64,000 bases of DNA from Thioalkalivibrio sp. ALJ21 (GCF_000378605.1 NZ_KB905155.1:310001-374000), one strand, 5' to 3'; positions 46,747 to 56,293 are shown, counted from the stretch's first letter. Made by a program: numbers and translations. The notes: a model not told the origin generated them from the letters alone.

Positions 46747-47886
46747 ATGTTGCAAACCCGTACTGACGAACAGACGGGGGTGTCGCCGGCCGCAGGGCCG
46801 GCGGACGCCGATGCCCCGCTGAAGGCCCTGGTGGAACGCGCATTGGCGCCGCTAACCGCCCGTATCGACCGCGAGGGCGTCTACCCCGAGAATTTCCTGC
46901 GCGAGGCCGGGCGCCTCGGCGCATTCAATCGCCACCTGGCCAGCCAGAATGCGACCGGTACTACCGACCTCGCCGGCGCGATCCGCGCGACCGAGGTGAT
47001 CTCGGCCGAGTGCATGACCACAGGCTTTGTGGCCTGGTGCCAGAACGCCTGCGCCTGGTACGCGGAGAACAGTGACTCCGACGTGCTCAAGCGCGAGGCC
47101 CTGCCGAAGCTGGCCAATGCCGAGGCGCTGGGCGCGACCGCTCTGTCGAATCCGATGAAGTGGTTCGCCAACATCGAGGAGTTGAAGCTGAATGCCGAGC
47201 GTGTCGATGGCGGCTATATCGTCTCCGGCGCGCTGCCCTGGGTGTCCAACCTGGGCGAGGACCATTATTTCGGCGCGATCTTCCGTACCACCGATGCCAA
47301 CCCGCGTCCGTTGATGGCGCTGATCAACTGTGCCGATCCCGGTTTCAGCCTGACGGCCTGCCCGGAGTTCACCGCACTGGAGGGCTCGCGCACCTTCGGT
47401 TGCCACTTCGACCGGGTGTTCGTGCCGGATGCCCATATCCTTGCGGACCCGCTGCCGGAGTACATCCGCCGCATTCGCCCCGGTTTTGTGCTGCTGCAGA
47501 TGGGCATGGGGCTGGGCCTGATCGATGGCTGCATCGAGACCATGCGCGAGTCCAACGAGACCCTCGCGCACGTGAATGGCTATCTGGATGACCAGGTCGG
47601 CGAGCTGGAGGAGGCCCTGGCGGACGCCCGCAGTGCCTGTTACGCGCTGTCGGAGACACCGTTCGATGACTCCGAGCGCTTCTTTGCCGATGTGCTGCAG
47701 ATGCGACTGACGGGCTCCGAGCTGTCGCTGCGTGCCTCGCAGTCGGCCCTGCTGCACTGCGGCGCGCGGGGCTACAAGGCGGACGCGGCGGCCCAGCGCA
47801 AGCTGCGCGAGTCGTACTTCGTCGCCATTGTGACGCCCGCGATCAAGCACCTGCGCAAGGAGCTTGCGCGGATCCACGCCCACTGA
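46747..47886 (+). CDS. Acyl-CoA-dehydrogenase-fold flavoprotein, probable monooxygenase or oxidase type
   Basis: 379 aa. N-terminal helical domain, middle beta domain with ALGATALSNPMKWFANIEEL and YIVSGALPWVSNLGEDHYFG, and C-terminal helical bundle with LRASQSALLHCGARGYKADA, i.e. the acyl-CoA dehydrogenase fold. The usual catalytic Glu region of acyl-CoA dehydrogenases is not evident, and no fatty-acid genes are near. That favours the flavin-monooxygenase branch (DszC/SfnB-like), a by-eye inference. A rubredoxin-reductase fusion two genes downstream could supply electrons. Confidence 0.8.
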   Translation: MLQTRTDEQTGVSPAAGPADADAPLKALVERALAPLTARIDREGVYPENFLREAGRLGAFNRHLASQNATGTTDLAGAIRATEVISAECMTTGFVAWCQNACAWYAENSDSDVLKREALPKLANAEALGATALSNPMKWFANIEELKLNAERVDGGYIVSGALPWVSNLGEDHYFGAIFRTTDANPRPLMALINCADPGFSLTACPEFTALEGSRTFGCHFDRVFVPDAHILADPLPEYIRRIRPGFVLLQMGMGLGLIDGCIETMRESNETLAHVNGYLDDQVGELEEALADARSACYALSETPFDDSERFFADVLQMRLTGSELSLRASQSALLHCGARGYKADAAAQRKLRESYFVAIVTPAIKHLRKELARIHAH

Positions 47887-47954
47887 ACCGGTGCCTCTCG
47901 AACCCGCGCGGCCCCGGTGAAGCCGGGACCGCGCCCCGAACGCAAGGAATCCCC

Positions 47955-48335
47955 ATGTTGGAAACCACCACCCGACTGGACCCCGAGACCGCCGTGGAAC
48001 GGCTGAAGCAGGCGATCGAAGCCCAGGGTCTGAAACTGGTCTCGCACATCAACGGCCAGGCCAACGCCGCGAAGATCGGGATCGAGGTCCCGACCGATCA
48101 GATTCTGGAGGTCTTTCACCCGAGCTACGCGGTGCGCGTATGGCAGGCCTGCAAGCCGGCCGGCATCGACATCCCGCTGCGCATCCATGTGTCGGGTGAT
48201 GGCGATGTCCTGCGTGTTAGCACGCGTTCGGCGCGCGATGTGTTCGCGCCCTGGGCGAGTCCCGAGCTCGACACCATTGGCGCGGAGCTGGATCCGAAGC
48301 TGCAGGCGATTCTGGACACCCTGGAGGCCGCGTGA
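47955..48335 (+). CDS. DUF302-domain protein
   Basis: 126 aa. [40 protein letters not shown] and [20 protein letters not shown] follow the DUF302 layout. This is a small cytoplasmic alpha/beta domain of unknown function, often near redox or sulfur genes. The stop overlaps the start of the next gene (TGATG), so the products are made together. Confidence 0.75.
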   Translation: MLETTTRLDPETAVERLKQAIEAQGLKLVSHINGQANAAKIGIEVPTDQILEVFHPSYAVRVWQACKPAGIDIPLRIHVSGDGDVLRVSTRSARDVFAPWASPELDTIGAELDPKLQAILDTLEAA

Positions 48336-49765
48336 TGACTACCGAAACCGACGACTACAAACGCTATATCTGCAAGGTCTGCGGCTATATCTACGACGAG
48401 GCGAAGGGCGACCCCGACTCCGGCCTCGCGCCGGGCACCCGCTTCGAGGACATCCCCGACGACTGGTACTGCCCGGACTGCAACGTGACCAAGGCGGACT
48501 TCAGTCCCTTCGAGCCGCGGGCCGAGTCCACCGATGCGGTCTCCGCCGCAAGTGCCTGGAGTGGCCCGCGCGGTGACGACCCCGACGCGGTGGTGATCGT
48601 GGGTGCCGGCATGTCCGGCTGGGCCCTGGCCGAGCGCCTGCGGGAGCAGGACCCGCGCCGCACCATCCGCATGATTACCGCGGACAGTGGCGACTATTAC
48701 ACCAAGCCGCGGCTGTCGAACGCGTTTGGCCGCGAGACGGCCCTCGACGAGCTGGTCGAAGAGGGCGGGCAGCAGCGCGCGGGGCGTCTGGGTGTGGAGC
48801 TGATGCCGTTTCTGCGCGTGCTGGGTATCGATCGTGACCGCCAGCGCGTGATCACGGCACGCGGGGGCATACCCTATGGCCAGCTGGTGCTGGCCACCGG
48901 TGCCCGGCCGCGCCGCATCGATTTTCCGGGCGATGCGGCGGCCCCGCTGTCCGTGAATACCCTGGATGACTACTGTCTGCTGCGCGAGGCACTGGAAGCG
49001 CCGGGAAAGAGCCCGGCCGAGACACCGGTGGCCATCATTGGGGCGGGTCTGGTGGGCTGCGAGCTGGCCGATGACCTGGCCAGGGGAGGTTTCCCGGTCG
49101 CACTGATCGAGTGTGCCGAACAGCCTCTCGCGGGACTGTTGCCGTCGCCCATGAGTCAGGACCTCGCTGCAGCCCTGGAGAAGAGCGGTGTCGATTTGCG
49201 TCTGGGCGCGAATATCGCCCGCCTGAACCAGGGGGAGTGGGGGACGACCATCGAGCTGCAGGATGGCGAATCGGTCCAGGCCGAGGTGGTGCTGTCCGCG
49301 CTGGGCTTGGAGGGCCAGAATGATATCGCCCGGGCCGCGGGTCTGGACTGCGGCCTCGGAATCCGCGTGAATGCACAACTGGCCACCTCCGATGCGTCGA
49401 TCTTTGCCCTCGGCGACGGCTGTGAGTTTGCCGGCCGGTTGCGCCCGTACGTGGAGACGCTGCGTGACCAGGCGGCGGTGCTGGCTCGAACCCTCGGTGG
49501 AGAAGTGACGGAGTACGTGCCCGGGTCCGGTACGGTCCAGGTGAAGACGGCGAGTCTGCCCCTGAACGTGTGTCCGCCGCGCGACGTCACTCGGGGCACG
49601 TGGGTCGAGACCGAATCTACCCCTTCGGGTCGCCAGCTGGAGTTTCACGCCGACGGCGTGCTGGCCGGATTCGCGGTATCGGGGTCCCTGGCTCGGCGCG
49701 CGGCAGAGCTGGAGGCCCGGCTGGGACAACCCGTGGGCGCCGAACGCCCGCGCATGGCCAGCTAA
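48335..49765 (+). CDS. Rubredoxin fused to FAD-dependent NAD(P)H:rubredoxin reductase
   Basis: 476 aa. Residues about 8-58 are a rubredoxin: [20 protein letters not shown] and [13 protein letters not shown] supply the four iron-binding Cys. From about 80 onward is a two-dinucleotide-domain oxidoreductase: [20 protein letters not shown] (FAD), [20 protein letters not shown] (NAD(P)H) and [11 protein letters not shown]. The fusion carries electrons from NAD(P)H through FAD to rubredoxin, probably to the flavoprotein of the same operon. ATG 48335 overlaps the previous stop; a GTG one codon earlier is an alternative. Confidence 0.92.
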   Translation: MTTETDDYKRYICKVCGYIYDEAKGDPDSGLAPGTRFEDIPDDWYCPDCNVTKADFSPFEPRAESTDAVSAASAWSGPRGDDPDAVVIVGAGMSGWALAERLREQDPRRTIRMITADSGDYYTKPRLSNAFGRETALDELVEEGGQQRAGRLGVELMPFLRVLGIDRDRQRVITARGGIPYGQLVLATGARPRRIDFPGDAAAPLSVNTLDDYCLLREALEAPGKSPAETPVAIIGAGLVGCELADDLARGGFPVALIECAEQPLAGLLPSPMSQDLAAALEKSGVDLRLGANIARLNQGEWGTTIELQDGESVQAEVVLSALGLEGQNDIARAAGLDCGLGIRVNAQLATSDASIFALGDGCEFAGRLRPYVETLRDQAAVLARTLGGEVTEYVPGSGTVQVKTASLPLNVCPPRDVTRGTWVETESTPSGRQLEFHADGVLAGFAVSGSLARRAAELEARLGQPVGAERPRMAS

Positions 49766-49897
49766 CAGGTGCGATGGCCGTTGGCGGCAAGGCCCCGACC
49801 GGCGTGGAAGAACCGAGTGCTGTGCGGGGTGTTCGTTATACTGGGGCGCTGATGCATTTACGCGATGGCCGGTCCATCGTTGGCAGGAGAGAGCGCC

Positions 49898-50524
49898 TTG
49901 GCCAGTTTTACGATCACCTTGCATGCCCGCACCGCGGACGAGCCCGAAATTCAGCGCGTGTCCGTGACCGCGGGCGGGGACGAGGAGCTGCCGGAGTACG
50001 GCCAGGTCTGGGTATGGGACATCCTCTATGCCCAGCAGCTGTTTGCCCTTGGCGAGACGCAGACGGCGCAACAGTTGAAGGAGACCCTGGAGCTGTGGGC
50101 GGTGAACATGTCCAGCAAGGTATTCCAGCCGCATGGCCACATCCTGGCGAAGGGCTACCTGGACCTGTCGGAAGACCTGAAGCTGGTCAACGGTGACGAG
50201 GAACGCCCGACCGCGGCTGACGGCGACCGCGAGATCGTCGTGACCGTGACCGGTCAGGCTGGCCAGCTGCCGGATGTCGCAGTCAACCCGGAGGCACTGG
50301 AGGCCGAGGAGCGCAAGAACCTCGTGCTGGGCCTGGGGCAGTTCTTCAACTTCGACAACCCGATGTTTGCGCGCGAGCTGCCGATCCATGTGCTCGCGAT
50401 GCGCAAGTACCACGCCGATATCCACGAGCCGCACACCCGCGAGGCCCTGGACGAGGCCCCGTTCTACGCCATTCAGAAGGCGATGGAATACTTCCAGGCG
50501 GCCAACCAGGGCACGGTGCAATAG
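49898..50524 (+). CDS. Conserved-looking protein of unknown function
   Basis: 208 aa, not recognised, no signal peptide or membrane segment. A TTG at 49898 is preferred because AGGAGAGAG lies about 5 bp upstream; it gives MASFTITLHARTADEPEIQR. ATG 49865 would add 11 residues without a ribosome site. Features include VWDILYAQQLFALGETQTAQ and a helical C-terminus (FYAIQKAMEYFQAAN). A -10-like TATACT lies at 49837. It follows the rubredoxin-reductase gene by 132 bp and may be a separate unit. Confidence 0.7.
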   Translation: MASFTITLHARTADEPEIQRVSVTAGGDEELPEYGQVWVWDILYAQQLFALGETQTAQQLKETLELWAVNMSSKVFQPHGHILAKGYLDLSEDLKLVNGDEERPTAADGDREIVVTVTGQAGQLPDVAVNPEALEAEERKNLVLGLGQFFNFDNPMFARELPIHVLAMRKYHADIHEPHTREALDEAPFYAIQKAMEYFQAANQGTVQ

Positions 50525-50550
50525 GACGTCCTGACTGCTAGGGTCGGGTC

Positions 50551-50865
50551 ATGCGCACCGTTTACACCGCCGCCGACCCGGTGATGGCCGGGTTCATCGA
50601 GAACCTCCTGCAGGAGGCCGGCATCCCCGCCTATGTCGCCCAGGCCGGGCTTTACGGCGCCGCCGGCGAGATCCCGCCGACCGAGTGCTGGGGACGGGTG
50701 ATGGTGGTGCACGAGGCCCAGGCCGAGCAGGCCCGCGAGCTGATCGTGGAGTACCTGGAAGGCGAGCCGGAGCACGACGGGAAGGAATGGAAGTGCTCGC
50801 GCTGCGGCGAGCGGATCGAGCCGCAGTTCACCCAGTGCTGGAACTGCGGGCGCGAGCGGCGCTGA
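50551..50865 (+). CDS. DUF2007-like protein with C-terminal zinc ribbon
   Basis: 104 aa. The N-terminal part (MRTVYTAADPVMAGFIENLL, then EAGIPAYVAQAG and WGRVMVVHEAQAEQARELIV) matches the DUF2007 putative signal-transducing domain. The tail EWKCSRCGERIEPQFTQCWN carries two CxxC pairs typical of a zinc ribbon. Function unknown. It lies 26 bp after the previous gene on the same strand. Confidence 0.8.
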   Translation: MRTVYTAADPVMAGFIENLLQEAGIPAYVAQAGLYGAAGEIPPTECWGRVMVVHEAQAEQARELIVEYLEGEPEHDGKEWKCSRCGERIEPQFTQCWNCGRERR

Positions 50866-50900
50866 TTCTCCACCACTAGTCTGCTACGCAGGGCGTCTTT

Positions 50901-51686
50901 CTAGCGAATCCCGTTACCCGAGCCGTACTGGGCCCGTACCCGCTGGATGTAGGTTTGGGTCTCGGGGAAGGGCGGCACGCCGCCGTGGCGTTCCACGGCC
51001 CCCGGGCCGGCGTTGTAGGCGGCCAGGGCCAGGTCCAGATCCCCGTCGAAACGCTGCAGCATCTCGGCCAGGTAGCGAGTGCCCCCGTGGATGTTCTGGG
51101 CCGGGTCGAAGCGGTCGGTCACGCCCAGGTCGGCGGCGGTGGCCGGCATCAGCTGCATCAGGCCGTGCGCACCCACCCGCGAGACGGCCTCGGGGTCGAA
51201 GCAGGACTCGACGTGAATCACGGACTGTACCAGGGCCGGGTCGACACCGTTGTGACCCGCGGCGGCGCGGATCAGCTCGGCGAACTCGCCACCGCCGCTG
51301 GCCAGGGCCTGGCGGGCCCGTTCGCCGCAGCGCGCCCGGGCTGTCGGGCGGCCGTAGGTGGCGATCAGGTTCATGTTGGCGTTTTGCTGGCGCTGGTTGG
51401 TGACCAGACGCTGGCCGTCCGGGCCCTCGAACACGAAGATCTCGCTGGGCGACCAGCTACCCCCTGAAGCCGTTCCGCTCTGGCTGGCAGAGGTGCCGGG
51501 ACGCTGGGGCGAAGGCACGGTCTCGTACTCGATGCCCTCGGGGCGCTGGTCCGTAATCACGCGGGCACCCGTGGCGTCGTAGTAGGTGTACAGCTCGGCC
51601 TGGGCGGGCAAGGCGAGGACGCCGGCGGCCAGCAGCAACGCCGGCAGTCCGCCCGCGAAACGCTTACCATATGCACGATTGCGCAA
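50901..51686 (-). CDS. Lytic murein transglycosylase (SLT domain)
   Basis: 261 aa. Signal peptide (GLPALLLAAGVLALPAQA), a DUF4124-like beta region (ELYTYYDATGARVITDQRPE), then a lysozyme-like domain with catalytic Glu in VQSVIHVESCFDPEAVSRVG, AHGLMQLMPATAADLGV and LALAAYNAGPGAVERHGGVP. It cleaves peptidoglycan glycan strands in the periplasm. Its start region faces birA, with little space between. Confidence 0.93.
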   Translation of the reverse strand: MRNRAYGKRFAGGLPALLLAAGVLALPAQAELYTYYDATGARVITDQRPEGIEYETVPSPQRPGTSASQSGTASGGSWSPSEIFVFEGPDGQRLVTNQRQQNANMNLIATYGRPTARARCGERARQALASGGGEFAELIRAAAGHNGVDPALVQSVIHVESCFDPEAVSRVGAHGLMQLMPATAADLGVTDRFDPAQNIHGGTRYLAEMLQRFDGDLDLALAAYNAGPGAVERHGGVPPFPETQTYIQRVRAQYGSGNGIR

Positions 51687-51715
51687 CCGAATCCCCCCTT
51701 GTCGCCCACGTCCGA

Positions 51716-52552
51716 ATGAACGCTCCCCAGACGACCGATCCCATTATGGCGCCGGAAACTGCGCAACTGGAAGGGCTGCTGCGCGAGGCCCTGGCGGGAA
51801 CCGCGCTGGGACTGCCGCTGGTGGAGGTGCTGGAACGGGTGGATTCCACCAATGCACGACTGCTCGACCCCGCGCAGATGCATGCCGGCCCCAGGGTGTG
51901 TCTGGCGCGCGAGCAGCTGGCTGGGCGGGGGCGGCGGGGCCGGACCTGGGTGGCGCCCCCGGATGCCGGCCTGGCCCTCTCGCTCTCCTGGCCGATTGCC
52001 GCCAACCAGCCGGTGCCTGCGGCCTATCCAGTCGGGGTGGGGATCGGGGTCATCCGCGCGCTCGAGGCGCTCGGTGTGGAGGGCCCTGGTCTCAAATGGC
52101 CGAACGACGTGGTGGTGGGCGATGCGAAGCTGGGCGGTATCCTGGTCGAGCAGCGGCTTCCCCGGTCGGATCGGCCCGGGCGCCTGGTGGTGGGGGTCGG
52201 GCTCAATCGCCGGGGTTCCGGAGCGCTCGGCCTGGATCGCGAGGTGACCGACCTGGAAGCCCTGTCAGACGGGCAGGGGCCCGACTGGCTGGCGCTGGCG
52301 GCCGAGGTGACAGGCTGGCAGATGCGCCTGCATTCGCTGCTGATGGCACAGGGGCTGGCGGCGCTGGCGGACGATCTCGACCGCCTCGATGTGCTGGCCG
52401 GCCGCCCCATCCAGGTACCGGATACGGGCCTGTCGGGCATTGCCCGGGGCATTTGCCTGGATTCGGGGCGTCTGCGCGTCGAGGATGAGACGGGCGTCCT
52501 GCATGATCTCGACGCGGGGGAAGTATCCATCCGGAGGGCTGGGCATGCCTGA
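51716..52552 (+). CDS. birA: Biotin-acetyl-CoA-carboxylase ligase (BirA) without DNA-binding domain
   Basis: 278 aa from ATG 51716. LVEVLERVDSTNARLLD, AREQLAGRGRRGRTWVAPPD (biotinyl-AMP loop) and LKWPNDVVVGDAKLGGILVE are the catalytic motifs. The N-terminal winged helix of E. coli BirA is absent, so it should ligate biotin but not repress bio genes. ATG 51671 and 51746 are in-frame alternatives; none has a strong ribosome site. The end overlaps coaX by 8 bp. Confidence 0.93.
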   Translation: MNAPQTTDPIMAPETAQLEGLLREALAGTALGLPLVEVLERVDSTNARLLDPAQMHAGPRVCLAREQLAGRGRRGRTWVAPPDAGLALSLSWPIAANQPVPAAYPVGVGIGVIRALEALGVEGPGLKWPNDVVVGDAKLGGILVEQRLPRSDRPGRLVVGVGLNRRGSGALGLDREVTDLEALSDGQGPDWLALAAEVTGWQMRLHSLLMAQGLAALADDLDRLDVLAGRPIQVPDTGLSGIARGICLDSGRLRVEDETGVLHDLDAGEVSIRRAGHA

Positions 52553-53294
52553 CTGCGCGCTGATCGACATCGGCAGTACCCGAATCAAGTGGCAGCGCCG
52601 CGACGCGGCCGGTCATGTGCTGGATGAGGGCACAAGCCTCGCGATCGAGGATTGTGCTCAGGCGCTGAAAGACGCTGGTCTGGCGATCTGGGCCGCCCGT
52701 GTCGGCAGCCCGGAGCGCCAGGCGGCGCTGGAAGACGCGGTGGGGGCGGCGGTACCCATCCACTGGGTGGGAACGCACTGGGGCGGGCGCTATGGCGTGC
52801 GCAGTGATTATGCCGAAGGCCAGCTGGGTGTGGATCGATTCTGTGCACTGGTGGCGGCCCGGGCGGAAGGGCCGGGGCCCTGCGTGCTGGTGGATGCGGG
52901 AACCGCGATTACGGTCGACCTGCTGGATGCCAAGGGTCGGCATCGGGGCGGGTACTTGCTGCCGGGGCGACAGCTGGGCTGGGATTCGCTGCAGGCCCGG
53001 CTGGCCGACCGCGTCGCTCCGCGTGATCCGGGTGACTGGCCCGAGATCCTCGACTCGACGCCGGGGCTTGGCAGCGAACCGGGCCTGGAACGTGGCCTGA
53101 TGCTCGGCCTTTCCGGCGCGGTCGACCGCCTGATCGTCGAGGCCCGCACCCACCTGGGCAATGACACCGTCTGCTGGCTACACGGTGGGGATGCATCCTG
53201 GCTCGCTGGGCAGCTCACCGAATTCGTCACCCTGCGCGAGAACCTCGTGCTGGAAGGCCTGTGGCAGATTGCACGCGCGGAGGGGGGCTCGTGA
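52545..53294 (+). CDS. coaX: Type III pantothenate kinase CoaX
   Basis: 249 aa ASKHA-fold kinase for the first coenzyme A step. DCALIDIGSTRIKWQRRDA is the phosphate-1 motif, GVDRFCALVAARAEGPGPCV and LVDAGTAITVDLLDAKGRHR are the type III signatures. birA-coaX pairing is common in gammaproteobacteria. The start overlaps birA, and the stop overlaps the next small gene by one base. Confidence 0.93.
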   Translation: MPDCALIDIGSTRIKWQRRDAAGHVLDEGTSLAIEDCAQALKDAGLAIWAARVGSPERQAALEDAVGAAVPIHWVGTHWGGRYGVRSDYAEGQLGVDRFCALVAARAEGPGPCVLVDAGTAITVDLLDAKGRHRGGYLLPGRQLGWDSLQARLADRVAPRDPGDWPEILDSTPGLGSEPGLERGLMLGLSGAVDRLIVEARTHLGNDTVCWLHGGDASWLAGQLTEFVTLRENLVLEGLWQIARAEGGS

Positions 53295-53467
53295 TGCGCT
53301 GGTTCGTCGCGCTGTTGCTGCTGGCGAATCTGGCCCTGTTTGGCTGGAGCTGGCAGCAGGGGCACTGGAACGGCGATCCTTACGCCGATGTGCCCCCCCC
53401 GGAGCGGGGTACGCAGATGCTCGACGAGAGCGATGTGCGGATTCACCCGCTCGACGGGGGCGACTGA
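53294..53467 (+). CDS. Small single-pass membrane protein after coaX
   Basis: 57 aa. The first 19 residues (MRWFVALLLLANLALFGWS) form a membrane anchor; the remainder is short and acidic with PPPERGTQ. The start overlaps the coaX stop (TGATG), supporting translation. Related genomes often carry a longer SPOR-domain protein at this place, so this may be a shortened relative; that is an inference from position only. Confidence 0.6.
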   Translation: MRWFVALLLLANLALFGWSWQQGHWNGDPYADVPPPERGTQMLDESDVRIHPLDGGD

Positions 53468-53468
53468 G

Positions 53469-55079
53469 TCAGTCGTCCAGTCCCGGGATGCCGGCGCGCA
53501 GGGCCTGGAAGCCGATGGCCACGTCGTCGGGATCGGCGCCGGGTTCGATGTGCAGCCGCGCGCGAACCTTCTCCGGATCGATGTGGGATTCTTCTACGAC
53601 CTCTTCCGGCAGACGGTGCAGCCACCAGGCCAGTGCAGCCTGACTGCGCGTCTCTGACCACGGTTCAAGGTCCGATCCGACACGCTCGGCGTGCGCCTCG
53701 AGCTCCTCGTCAAAGAACGGCTCCAGGCGGTCCAGTGCGGCGACCGGATCGGGCAGATCGGGCTTCTCGCCCTCCAGCGCCTCGATCGCGCGGGCCAATT
53801 CGAGGCGGGCGATCTCCGGCCAGATCTGTGCGGGCAGGTATCCCTCCATCGCCGGGCGCCCGTCGGCGGTGATGCCGTGCAGGAAGCCGGCCTCTGTGCC
53901 CAGGTACCGGTCCAGGGCCTGCATGGCCTCGCGCGCCCACTCCAGGGTGTCTTCGTCCTCCATGACCCGGGCCATGTTGGCCAGGGCGGCAATCGCCTGG
54001 CCGGAGCTGTCCGCATAGGTGTTGCGGTCCACCCGCGGGGGATCGGTCTCCAGCCGTTCTTCCGGGTCGAGTTGGTAGTAGTCGCGATCCGCGTACTGGC
54101 TGTTGCCGAAGCGGGACTGGTCCTCGTCCCAGAGCTGGTCGCGCAGGTAGTCGCGGATGCCGCGGGCGAATTCGGCGTGATGTTCCTTGCCGAAGCGCTC
54201 GTAAGCCTCGGCGTACAGCCAGAGGAACGCGGCGTTCTGGTCCAGTCGCTTGGAGGTCTCGAGGGCCAGGACCGGATCGCGCTGGTCCCAGTCGTGGAAG
54301 AAGAAGAATCCGCCCTCCACGCCGTCGTACAGGTCGGCGGCGATCTGGTCGAGCATCGCGGGCATGCGGTCTTCCCAGTCCTCCTCGTCGAGCAGGAAGC
54401 GATAGGTCCAGGGCTGCGGGCGCTTGCTCAGGGTGCCGAACGCCGCGCTCCCGCTCAGGCGGTGAGCGGAGCTGTCGTAGACCTCGTCGAGCATCTCGCG
54501 GAAGCGATCGAGGTCGTTGATCGCGGCGTCGTCCGGGGTGATCTCGCGGCCGGTGACCGAGAACATGTCACGCTGGGCCTCCAGGATGCCCTGCAGGTCG
54601 CGCGGATTCACATGCCCGGTAAAGCGGGTCAGCATTTCGTCCTCGTGGTTCACGATCACCACGAACGGCAGGCCACGACCGCCGTAGCGGCGAAACAGGT
54701 CAGCGCGCTCGTCGAGGTCGACCAGAACCGGAATGTAGTGCCGGTCGATCGTGTCGACCACGTCGGGGTTCTCCAGCGATTCGTCCTGGAAGTCGCGGCA
54801 CCAGGTGCACCACTGACCGTGGAAATAGAAGAAGATCGGCCGTTCGCGCTCCTTCGACTCCGCGAACAGATCGCTGTCCCAGGACTGCCAGTCGATCTGC
54901 GAGCCTTCTGGGTAGTCATCCATCTCGAAGCCGTTGTCGGGCCCGTTATCCGGGGCCTCGGCGGGACCGGCCGCGCCCTGTGCGCCAGCCGTGCCCGCAA
55001 GGCCCAGCAGGACTAGGCCCAGGACGGAGGTGGTCCACCCGCCGATGGTCGTGACTGCAAGGGATTTGTGCTCGTCCAT
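53469..55079 (-). CDS. Exported DUF255/thioredoxin-like protein
   Basis: 536 aa. An N-terminal hydrophobic segment (SVLGLVLLGLAGTAGA) suggests export. A thioredoxin-like domain (about 60-190) has FFYFHGQWCTWCRDFQDESL with the redox pair Cys91-Cys94 and GRGLPFVVIVNHEDEM with the cis-Pro. The rest (about 220-520) is helical with SKRLDQNAAFLWLYAEAYER and YADSSGQAIAALANMARVME, like the alpha/alpha-barrel half of YyaL-type proteins. Role unknown; a periplasmic dithiol function is plausible. It converges with the coaX operon, stop to stop with one base between. Confidence 0.82.
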   Translation of the reverse strand: MDEHKSLAVTTIGGWTTSVLGLVLLGLAGTAGAQGAAGPAEAPDNGPDNGFEMDDYPEGSQIDWQSWDSDLFAESKERERPIFFYFHGQWCTWCRDFQDESLENPDVVDTIDRHYIPVLVDLDERADLFRRYGGRGLPFVVIVNHEDEMLTRFTGHVNPRDLQGILEAQRDMFSVTGREITPDDAAINDLDRFREMLDEVYDSSAHRLSGSAAFGTLSKRPQPWTYRFLLDEEDWEDRMPAMLDQIAADLYDGVEGGFFFFHDWDQRDPVLALETSKRLDQNAAFLWLYAEAYERFGKEHHAEFARGIRDYLRDQLWDEDQSRFGNSQYADRDYYQLDPEERLETDPPRVDRNTYADSSGQAIAALANMARVMEDEDTLEWAREAMQALDRYLGTEAGFLHGITADGRPAMEGYLPAQIWPEIARLELARAIEALEGEKPDLPDPVAALDRLEPFFDEELEAHAERVGSDLEPWSETRSQAALAWWLHRLPEEVVEESHIDPEKVRARLHIEPGADPDDVAIGFQALRAGIPGLDD

Positions 55080-55245
55080 GGCGCACCTGGAGATTTGGGC
55101 TGCTTAATACGGTAGACCACAATCAAGGGCTTGCTGTTCCTCGGGCGACGCCTGCCTCGGTGGTAGCATGACCGTGGATCAAGCCACAGGGGATCGAGAT
55201 GCGCCTTTGCAGGGGAGGAACGGCCGCGACGAGGGGGTACCCAAG

Positions 55246-56193
55246 ATGGCGAGGGTGACGCTCCTGCTGCCCGGGTTGTTTCGGCGTGCCGAGGCGGGCT
55301 TGCCGAAGGACGGCGAGGATCCTCCGGGTATCCGTCACCTTGCCCGCTGGCTGGGCCGGGCACGCCCGCTGGCGTCCGCGCCGGCCAGCGCCCGTCAGGG
55401 CTGGGAGGTCCAGCTCGCTCGGAGGCTGGGCTTCGTGCAGCCGGATGCAGGCCCGCGCCTCTGGCTGGTCTGGCCCGTTCGGCTGACGCCGGGGATGAAG
55501 GACCTGGTCGCGGATCCGGTCTTCGAGGTCCATCAGGAAGAGCGCAAGGCGCTGTGGGAGGCGGCCCGTCCGGATCTGGAGGCGGCGGGGGCCACGCTGC
55601 GGCTGTCTTCGGGTGGACTGTGGCTCCTGGAAATGGAGGGCGAGGGGGATGGCGCGGGCGAGCCGCCCTCAACGGGCTGGGGTCGCTCGATGAGCCGGGG
55701 TGCGATGGACAGCGACGTCGCGCGCCGTCTGCAGGTCCTCAACAATGCCCTGCAGATGACCTGGTTCCAGCATCCGGTGAACCAGGCGCGCGAGCAGTCC
55801 GGGCGGACACCCGTTCACGGGCTGTGGTTCTGGTCACCGGGGCGTCCGGAGGGTGCCACGGCCGTGCGCGCGGTCTGTGGCGGCGGGCCTGTCGCGCATT
55901 TTCTGGCGGACTGGACGGCGCTCGACTGGTCCCCCGACCCGGCATCTGCTGCGGAGATGGCGCGCGATACCGTCGTGGTGCTGGATGCCCTGGCAGGCGC
56001 ACGCGACCTCGAACGCCATGCGGAGGTCATGCAGTCGCTGGCCGATGACGTCGTGCAGCCCCTGCTGCCCCTGCTCCGGAGGGGGCGCCTGGAGGCGCTG
56101 GAGTTTCACGATCCGCTCGCGCGCACCGAGCCGCCCAGGATACTGGAGCGCCGGGACAGCCTGGCCTTCTGGCGGCGCGCGCGAACCCTCTGA
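55246..56193 (+). CDS. RpfE-type conserved protein
   Basis: 315 aa from ATG 55246 (MARVTLLLPGLFRRAEAG). Its hallmark is LQVLNNALQMTWFQHPVNQA followed by TPVHGLWFWSPG, found in the conserved protein named RpfE in Xanthomonas, where it lies near prfB and the lysyl-tRNA synthetase gene. The same order (rpfE-like, prfB, lysS) occurs here; recJ, which is also there in Xanthomonas, is not in this window. Biochemical role unknown. A longer in-frame start at 55168 adds an atypical leader. Confidence 0.78.
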   Translation: MARVTLLLPGLFRRAEAGLPKDGEDPPGIRHLARWLGRARPLASAPASARQGWEVQLARRLGFVQPDAGPRLWLVWPVRLTPGMKDLVADPVFEVHQEERKALWEAARPDLEAAGATLRLSSGGLWLLEMEGEGDGAGEPPSTGWGRSMSRGAMDSDVARRLQVLNNALQMTWFQHPVNQAREQSGRTPVHGLWFWSPGRPEGATAVRAVCGGGPVAHFLADWTALDWSPDPASAAEMARDTVVVLDALAGARDLERHAEVMQSLADDVVQPLLPLLRRGRLEALEFHDPLARTEPPRILERRDSLAFWRRARTL

Positions 56194-56241
56194 CCCAGCT
56201 TGTCCGGTTGGTCCCGAGTGCGCCAGACGCCGGGTCAGGGG

Positions 56242-56250
56242 TGTTATACT
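56242..56250 (+). promoter_or_regulatory. Extended -10 promoter candidate of prfB
   Basis: TGTTATACT contains TGn directly before TATACT (56245-56250). No good -35 box is present, as expected for extended -10 promoters. The prfB start codon is 43 bp downstream. Confidence 0.55.
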
Positions 56251-56293
56251 GCGCGGCTTTTCTGCCCACCCGCACACCGGAAATCGACGCATC

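Noticed and set aside
48125-50521. A 798-codon open frame on the - strand opposite the DUF302, rubredoxin-reductase and next genes
   Set aside because: It mirrors three convincing + strand genes in high-GC DNA, contains no recognisable domain and is rich in Arg, His and Gln, as antisense shadows are.
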